Assembly: GCA_021812735.1 (NCBI GenBank)
Contig: JAKAMV010000359.1
Location: forward strand, 1-8,903
Source: Chloroflexota bacterium
GTDB taxonomy: Bacteria; Chloroflexota; Limnocylindria; Limnocylindrales; CSP1-4
Direction: 5' to 3'
Length of the DNA stretch: 8,903 nt
Below the pieces are notes generated by a model that did not search any database, had not been told where the DNA came from, and saw nothing but the letters and a program-made list of their open reading frames with translations. The number at the start of each line of letters is the position of its first letter. The stretch's first letter is position 1. Shown here in pieces: positions 5,478-8,903 of this stretch. The position numbers and the translations under genes were made by a program.

Positions 5478-6584
5478 GTGTCTACTCTCTGGCGAGTCGT
5501 CTCCCGTCCGAGCCCGCTGCGCACGAGGATCGTCGCGATCTACGGCGGCCTGGTCGGGTTCACGATCTTGTGCCTCGCCCTCCTCCTCACGGTCGGGCTC
5601 CCATACCCGCAGCTGGTGGGCGCGGGCGTCCTGGCCTACACGCTCGGCCTGCGCCACGCCTTCGACGCCGACCACATCGCCGCCATCGACAACACCACCC
5701 GTAAGCTGATGCAGGACGGGCAACGACCGGTGGCGGTGGGCCTCTTCTTCTCGCTCGGCCACTCGACGATCGTGGTGCTCCTCTCGGTGCTGCTGGCGAT
5801 CTCGGCCTCGGTCGCGAGCGACATCCCGACGCTCCAGAGCGTCGGCGGTCTGATTGGGACGGCTGTCTCGGCGACCTTCCTGCTCGTGATCGGCCTGATC
5901 AACCTCGTCGTGCTGGTCGACATCTACCGGCTGTTCCGGCAGGTCTCGGCGGGCGCCGGCTACAGCGATCAGTCGCTCGAGGAGCTGCTCCAGAACCGCG
6001 GCGTGTTGGCGCGCATCTTCCGGCCGATGCTGCGGCTGGTGCGCAAGAGTTGGCACATGTACCCGGTCGGGTTTCTCTTCGGACTCGGGTTCGATACCGC
6101 GAGCGAAGTGGCCCTGCTGGGGTTGGCGGCGACCGCCGGCGGCGAGCGGATTCCGATCGCGTTCATCCTGATCCTGCCGGCCCTCTTCGCGGCGGGCATG
6201 ATGACGATGGACTCGACCGACCAGATCCTGATGCTGGGCGCCTACGGCTGGGCGTTCCTGCGGCCGATCCGCAAGCTGTACTACAACCTCACGATCACCT
6301 TCATCTCGGTCGTCATCGCTTTCGTCATCGGCGGCATCGAGGTACTCAGCATCATCGGCGACCAGCTCGGTCTGCGCGGCGGCATCTGGAGCTTCGTCGC
6401 GAACCTCGACTTCGCGGTGGTGGGCGTCGTGATCGTCGGGATCTTCCTCGTGAGCTGGGTCGGCTCGACGCTGATCTACCGGCTCAAGGGCTACGATGCC
6501 CTGGGGGGACCTGCGGGCCCAGAACCGGCGGAGACCGCGGTCCCGGAGCCGGCCGAGGCGGGGCCGGCCGAGTCGGCCGCGTAG
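5478..6584 (+). CDS. NiCoT-family nickel/cobalt permease (HoxN/NixA type)
   Basis: This is a secondary transporter in the cytoplasmic membrane that takes up Ni2+ and/or Co2+. The four family signatures are present: R59-H-A-F-D-A-D-H66 with the metal-recognition H-x4-D-H in the second membrane segment, LGHSTIV at 93-99, GFLFGLGFDTASE at 198-210, and GMMTMDSTDQ at 240-249, where the usual D-T-x-D-G reads D-S-T-D-Q. About eight membrane segments are visible, with a long charged loop at about 151-195, as in the family. The 368-residue length is normal except for a Pro/Glu/Ala-rich C-terminal tail from about 343 with several E-P-A-E units. The start is GTG 5478 with GAGG at 5464-5467. The Fur-family gene begins 52 bases downstream and is probably in the same operon. 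Sequence alone does not settle nickel versus cobalt preference; the regulator hints at nickel. Confidence 0.93.
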   Translation: MSTLWRVVSRPSPLRTRIVAIYGGLVGFTILCLALLLTVGLPYPQLVGAGVLAYTLGLRHAFDADHIAAIDNTTRKLMQDGQRPVAVGLFFSLGHSTIVVLLSVLLAISASVASDIPTLQSVGGLIGTAVSATFLLVIGLINLVVLVDIYRLFRQVSAGAGYSDQSLEELLQNRGVLARIFRPMLRLVRKSWHMYPVGFLFGLGFDTASEVALLGLAATAGGERIPIAFILILPALFAAGMMTMDSTDQILMLGAYGWAFLRPIRKLYYNLTITFISVVIAFVIGGIEVLSIIGDQLGLRGGIWSFVANLDFAVVGVVIVGIFLVSWVGSTLIYRLKGYDALGGPAGPEPAETAVPEPAEAGPAESAA

Positions 6585-6624
6585 CAGCGGTCGCGTGGTG
6601 CAGCTCGCGTCGTCTCCGCCACAA

Positions 6625-6631
6625 GGGAGGG
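6625..6631 (+). promoter_or_regulatory. ribosome binding site GGGAGGG setting a TTG start
   Basis: GGGAGGG lies five bases before TTG 6637. It is the only strong Shine-Dalgarno upstream of the conserved part of the Fur-family gene, so it favours the rare TTG over the in-frame GTG codons at 6595/6598 and the ATG at 6721. Confidence 0.75.
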
Positions 6632-6636
6632 ATCGC

Positions 6637-7161
6637 TTGCCACGGCGTACAGAAGGGCCCCACGCCGAGCGCCATCCGCGGGGGGCGCCGGCCGGCCCGT
6701 GGGAAGGGCTCGCCGAACGGATGCGCGCCAGCGGCCTGCGCTGGACGCCCCAGCGCCGGGCGCTCGTCGCGGTGCTCCGTGAGACGAACGGCCACGTGTC
6801 GGCAGCCGAGTTGATCGAACGCTGTCGAGCGCGCGACCCGGCCACGACCCCTTCGACCGTCTATCGCACGCTCGACGTGCTCGAGGTGCTGGGCCTCGTG
6901 CGCCACGGCCATGGGATCGACGGCCGCGGCGAGTACCACGTGCTGCCGCAGACCGAGCATGGACATCTGTACTGTCGTGAGTGCGGCGCGACGCGCGAGA
7001 TCTCCGACGCCGACGCGGCCGCGCTGGTGGCCCAGTTCGAGACGCGCCATGGGTTCGCGGTGGACCTCTCGCACGTGACGATCGTGGGGCGCTGCCGATC
7101 ATGTCGGGAGGCGGCGCGCCGCGTCCCGGGCTCGGCGGCCACGGCCGACCGTCAGCCGTAG
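6637..7161 (+). CDS. Fur-family metalloregulator, Nur-like (nickel) candidate
   Basis: This 174-residue cytoplasmic DNA-binding repressor starts at TTG 6637. After a polar 25-residue N-terminus, residues 30-90 form the winged helix (LRWTPQRRALVAVL, then the recognition helix STVYRTLDVLEVLGLV). Residues 100-158 form the metal-binding dimerisation domain. C113-x2-C116 and C153-x2-C156 are the structural zinc cysteines. Regulatory ligands include H53, H101, H108 and H110. In addition H90-G-H92 just after the wing, together with H146 (in SHVTIV), falls where I recall the nickel site of Streptomyces Nur (His70, His72, His126); Fur, Zur and PerR usually lack the H-x-H after the wing. Its place directly behind the NiCoT gene supports a nickel-uptake role, probably repressing that operon. 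Zinc or iron sensing remains possible. The last 10 bases overlap the end of the convergent ABC ATPase gene. Confidence 0.9.
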   Translation: MPRRTEGPHAERHPRGAPAGPWEGLAERMRASGLRWTPQRRALVAVLRETNGHVSAAELIERCRARDPATTPSTVYRTLDVLEVLGLVRHGHGIDGRGEYHVLPQTEHGHLYCRECGATREISDADAAALVAQFETRHGFAVDLSHVTIVGRCRSCREAARRVPGSAATADRQP

Positions 7162-7997
7162 CGGGCGTCGCGCTCGCGCAGCGCGGCCACCAGCTGCGCC
7201 TCGGTGGGCGTGCTGCCCAGTCCCAGGGCCCCGCCGACGACAGCCGCCGGCGGTGGGTCGAGGTGCGTCGAGCGGAGGACCTCCCAGGCCGCGGGGGCGA
7301 AGACCTCGTCTGGCGTGCCGTCCGCCACGATGGCGCCCTCGCGCATCACCACGACCCGCTCGAAGGTCTCCGCCACGAAGCGCATATCGTGGCTCGTGGC
7401 GAGCACCGTCCGGCCCTCGTCCGCGAGACGCCGCACGACCTCCTCGACCAGGCCGAGCCCGCGCCCATCCTGCCCGGTCGTCGGTTCGTCGAGCGCGACG
7501 ATCGGCGTGCGCATGGCGAGGATCGCGGCCAGGGCGACCAGCTTGCGCCGCGAGAACCCGAGGTTGAACGGGTTCGCGTGCTCGAGGCCACGCAGCCCGA
7601 CCGCCTCGAGCGCCTCCATCACCGCAATGGCCAGGTCCGCGCCGGTCAGGCCCAGGTTGCGGGGACCGAAGGCGACCTCGTCCGCCACCTGTTCCTCGAA
7701 GATCTGCAGGTCGGGGTTCTGGAAGAGGAGACCGACCTGCCGGGCAATCCGCTCGACCGGCACCCCCGCGGTCTCGCGTCCGCGCACGAGCACCCGGCCG
7801 GCGCTGGGGCGCAGCAGTCCGTTCAGATGGCGCAGCAAGGTCGACTTGCCGCTGCCGTTCTGGCCGACGATCGCCACCCGCCCGCCCTCGGGGACGGCCA
7901 GGCAGACGTCGCGGAGTGCCCAGGTCCCGTCAGGGTAGACGAACGAGACGCCTTCGAGCTCGATGGCGTGGCTCGGCCGGCTGCCCCCCGCACTCAC
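7152..7997 (-). CDS. ECF-transporter ABC ATPase (CbiO/EcfA type) with degenerate signature motif
   Basis: This 281-residue protein is one of two ATPases that drive an energy-coupling-factor importer for a metal ion or vitamin. Visible motifs are Walker A GQNGSGKST at 45-53, a Q-loop LFQNPDLQIFEEQV with Q93 (the F-Q-N-P-x-x-Q-I/F form is typical of CbiO/EcfA), Walker B IVALDE with D170-E171, and the switch His203 in TSHDM. The ABC signature, expected as LSGGQ, reads LGFSR at 146-150 (context NPFNLGFSRRKLVAL), so Ser and both Gly are not in their usual order. The D-loop reads T-G-Q-D-G. The start is GTG 7997 with GAGG seven bases upstream; it overlaps the stop of the paired ATPase gene by four bases (GTGA), so the two are translationally coupled. 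The 3' end overlaps the Fur-family gene tail to tail by 10 bp. Confidence 0.93.
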   Translation of the reverse strand: MSAGGSRPSHAIELEGVSFVYPDGTWALRDVCLAVPEGGRVAIVGQNGSGKSTLLRHLNGLLRPSAGRVLVRGRETAGVPVERIARQVGLLFQNPDLQIFEEQVADEVAFGPRNLGLTGADLAIAVMEALEAVGLRGLEHANPFNLGFSRRKLVALAAILAMRTPIVALDEPTTGQDGRGLGLVEEVVRRLADEGRTVLATSHDMRFVAETFERVVVMREGAIVADGTPDEVFAPAAWEVLRSTHLDPPPAAVVGGALGLGSTPTEAQLVAALRERDARYG

Positions 7998-8842
7998 CGC
8001 CCCGCCTCAGCGTCGAGGCCGCCCGGTCCGGGGCGGAGTGCCGCCACTACCGCCGCCTCGTCGAAGCGCACACCGGCGGCGCGCGCAGCCCGGGCGATGC
8101 GGATCCGCGAAGGGGGCAGGATCGCGAGCGCCTCGAGCAGCCGGTCGGCGAAGACCGTCTCGGCCGGCCCGTCGCGCACGACCGTGCCGTGGTCCATCAG
8201 GAGCAGCCGCTCGCAGAGCCCGTCGAGCAGGTCGAGCTTGTGCTCGATCACCAGGAGCGCGGTGCCGGTCGCGGCGAGGGCGTGGAGGGCCGCGCCGACG
8301 AGCCGCGTGCCGGCCGGATCGAGCTGCGCGGTCGGCTCGTCGAGGACGAGGTGGGCCGGATGCATCGCGAGCAGCGAGGCGATCGCGACCAGCTGGGCCT
8401 CGCCGCCGGACAGCCGGCGTGGATCGCGCAAGGCCAGGTCGTCGATGGCGAGCCGCCCGAGGGTCTCCTCCACCCGCGCGACGATCTCGGCACGGTCGAG
8501 TCCCAGGTTCATCGGCCCCAGCGCCACCTCCTCGAACACGGTGCTGCTGACCTGCGAAATCTGCGTCGCCGGGTTCTGGAAGACGTAGCCGACCCGCTGC
8601 GCCACCTCGTACCCGGGACGCCCGGTCATGCGCTCGCCGTCGACCTCCAGATACCCGTCGAACGCGCCCCCCACCACGGCGGGCGCCATGCCTGCGGCGA
8701 GCAGGCCCAGCGTGGACTTGCCCGCCTCGTTCGGCCCGGTCAGCCCGACGATCTCCCCGTGGCGGATCTCGACGGCCACGTCGTGCACGGCGGGCTCCCG
8801 CGCGGCCGGATAGCGGTAGCTGCGACAGACGAGGCGCAACAT
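7994..8842 (-). CDS. ECF-transporter ABC ATPase (CbiO/EcfA type), canonical partner
   Basis: This 282-residue ATPase is the probable heterodimer partner of the one encoded next. Motifs are Walker A GPNEAGKST at 36-44, a Q-loop VFQNPATQI with Q89, a canonical signature LSGGEAQ at 144-150, Walker B LVLDE with D168-E169, D-loop QLDP, and switch His201 in IEHKLD. Two such ATPases plus a membrane protein EcfT and a separate substrate-binding S protein make an ECF transporter. The ATG at 8842 shares its A with the TGA of the preceding gene, whose end looks like a membrane helix, the usual EcfT-A-A order in a slightly different arrangement. There is no clear Shine-Dalgarno of its own, which fits coupling. 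The cargo cannot be read from the ATPase. Confidence 0.93.
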   Translation of the reverse strand: MLRLVCRSYRYPAAREPAVHDVAVEIRHGEIVGLTGPNEAGKSTLGLLAAGMAPAVVGGAFDGYLEVDGERMTGRPGYEVAQRVGYVFQNPATQISQVSSTVFEEVALGPMNLGLDRAEIVARVEETLGRLAIDDLALRDPRRLSGGEAQLVAIASLLAMHPAHLVLDEPTAQLDPAGTRLVGAALHALAATGTALLVIEHKLDLLDGLCERLLLMDHGTVVRDGPAETVFADRLLEALAILPPSRIRIARAARAAGVRFDEAAVVAALRPGPGGLDAEAGR

Positions 8843-8903
8843 CAGGCGAGCCAGCCGCCCAGGCGGGCGGCGATCACCAGCAGCACCGCGCCGAGCAGGG
8901 CGG
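8842..8903 (-). CDS. 3' end of upstream gene, probably EcfT membrane subunit (partial)
   Basis: The minus-strand frame entering at the right edge reads ALLGAVLLVIAARLGGWLA and stops at TGA 8844-8842, whose A is the first base of the next ATPase ATG. The 19 residues form a single hydrophobic helix ending one residue after a Trp-Leu, as expected at the end of a polytopic protein. Because the next two genes are ECF ATPases read by coupled translation, the transmembrane coupling subunit EcfT is the most likely identity. An S component or an unrelated membrane protein cannot be excluded. Confidence 0.6.
   Translation of the reverse strand, partial: ALLGAVLLVIAARLGGWLA

Noticed and set aside
5286..6845. 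A 519-codon minus-strand frame opposite the Mut7-C, NiCoT and Fur-family genes
   Set aside because: It crosses three well-supported genes, is composed of charged low-complexity sequence, and has no recognisable motif.
7140..7165. Intrinsic terminator between the Fur-family gene and the convergent ATPase gene
   Set aside because: The two coding ends overlap by 10 bp and I see no stem followed by a T-run on either strand.
6981..8588. A 535-codon plus-strand frame opposite the two ECF ATPases
   Set aside because: Both ATPases have complete Walker and switch motifs on the other strand; this frame is an antisense shadow with Arg/Ser/Pro-rich sequence.

Overview
The window is about 70% GC, has almost no AT-rich spacer, and its genes start freely at GTG and TTG. 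The gene mix is an orphan FdhF/YdeP-type molybdoenzyme with FdhD, a DUF6457 protein, a Mut7-C protein, a NiCoT transporter, a Fur-family regulator and an ECF ABC module. This fits a high-GC bacterium of the Chloroflexota (Thermomicrobia-like) or Actinobacteria type. That placement is inference from composition and gene content; no rRNA or other marker gene is present.

Layout. (1) 1-886, + strand: the possible proline-rich end of an upstream gene, then a small polytopic membrane protein with an internal duplication. (2) 590-4067, - strand: a two-gene operon, fdhD followed one base later by a formate-dehydrogenase-like molybdopterin oxidoreductase. The oxidoreductase frame has no stop at the expected end and runs 297 bp antisense into the membrane-protein gene. 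(3) 4068-4308: the divergent control region, with two short hairpins in the presumed fdhD leader. (4) 4309-5427, + strand: a DUF6457 protein and a Mut7-C (MoaD/ThiS-like domain plus PIN-like RNase plus zinc ribbon) protein. (5) 5409-7161, + strand: a NiCoT-family nickel/cobalt permease and a Fur-family regulator, behind a promoter that overlaps a sequence resembling a Nur box. (6) 7152-8903, - strand: two ECF-type ABC ATPases with coupled start/stop overlaps, and the last 19 codons of the gene upstream of them, probably EcfT. This module meets the regulator tail to tail with a 10-bp overlap.

How the genes work together. The left half looks like a molybdenum-enzyme unit: FdhD delivers sulfur to the molybdenum cofactor of the oxidoreductase, and DUF6457 and Mut7-C may be accessory to it. 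The right half looks like a metal-uptake unit: the regulator carries the H-x-H and C-terminal His pattern of nickel-sensing Nur and probably controls the NiCoT permease. The ECF module may be a second importer, but its substrate-binding subunit lies outside the window, so its cargo is unknown.

No stretch longer than 300 bases lacks a gene. I saw no tRNA, rRNA, CRISPR array, insertion sequence or convincing intrinsic terminator. The strongest leads are the Nur-box-like operator with its candidate regulator, the missing stop of the oxidoreductase gene, and the degenerate ABC signature in one of the two ECF ATPases.
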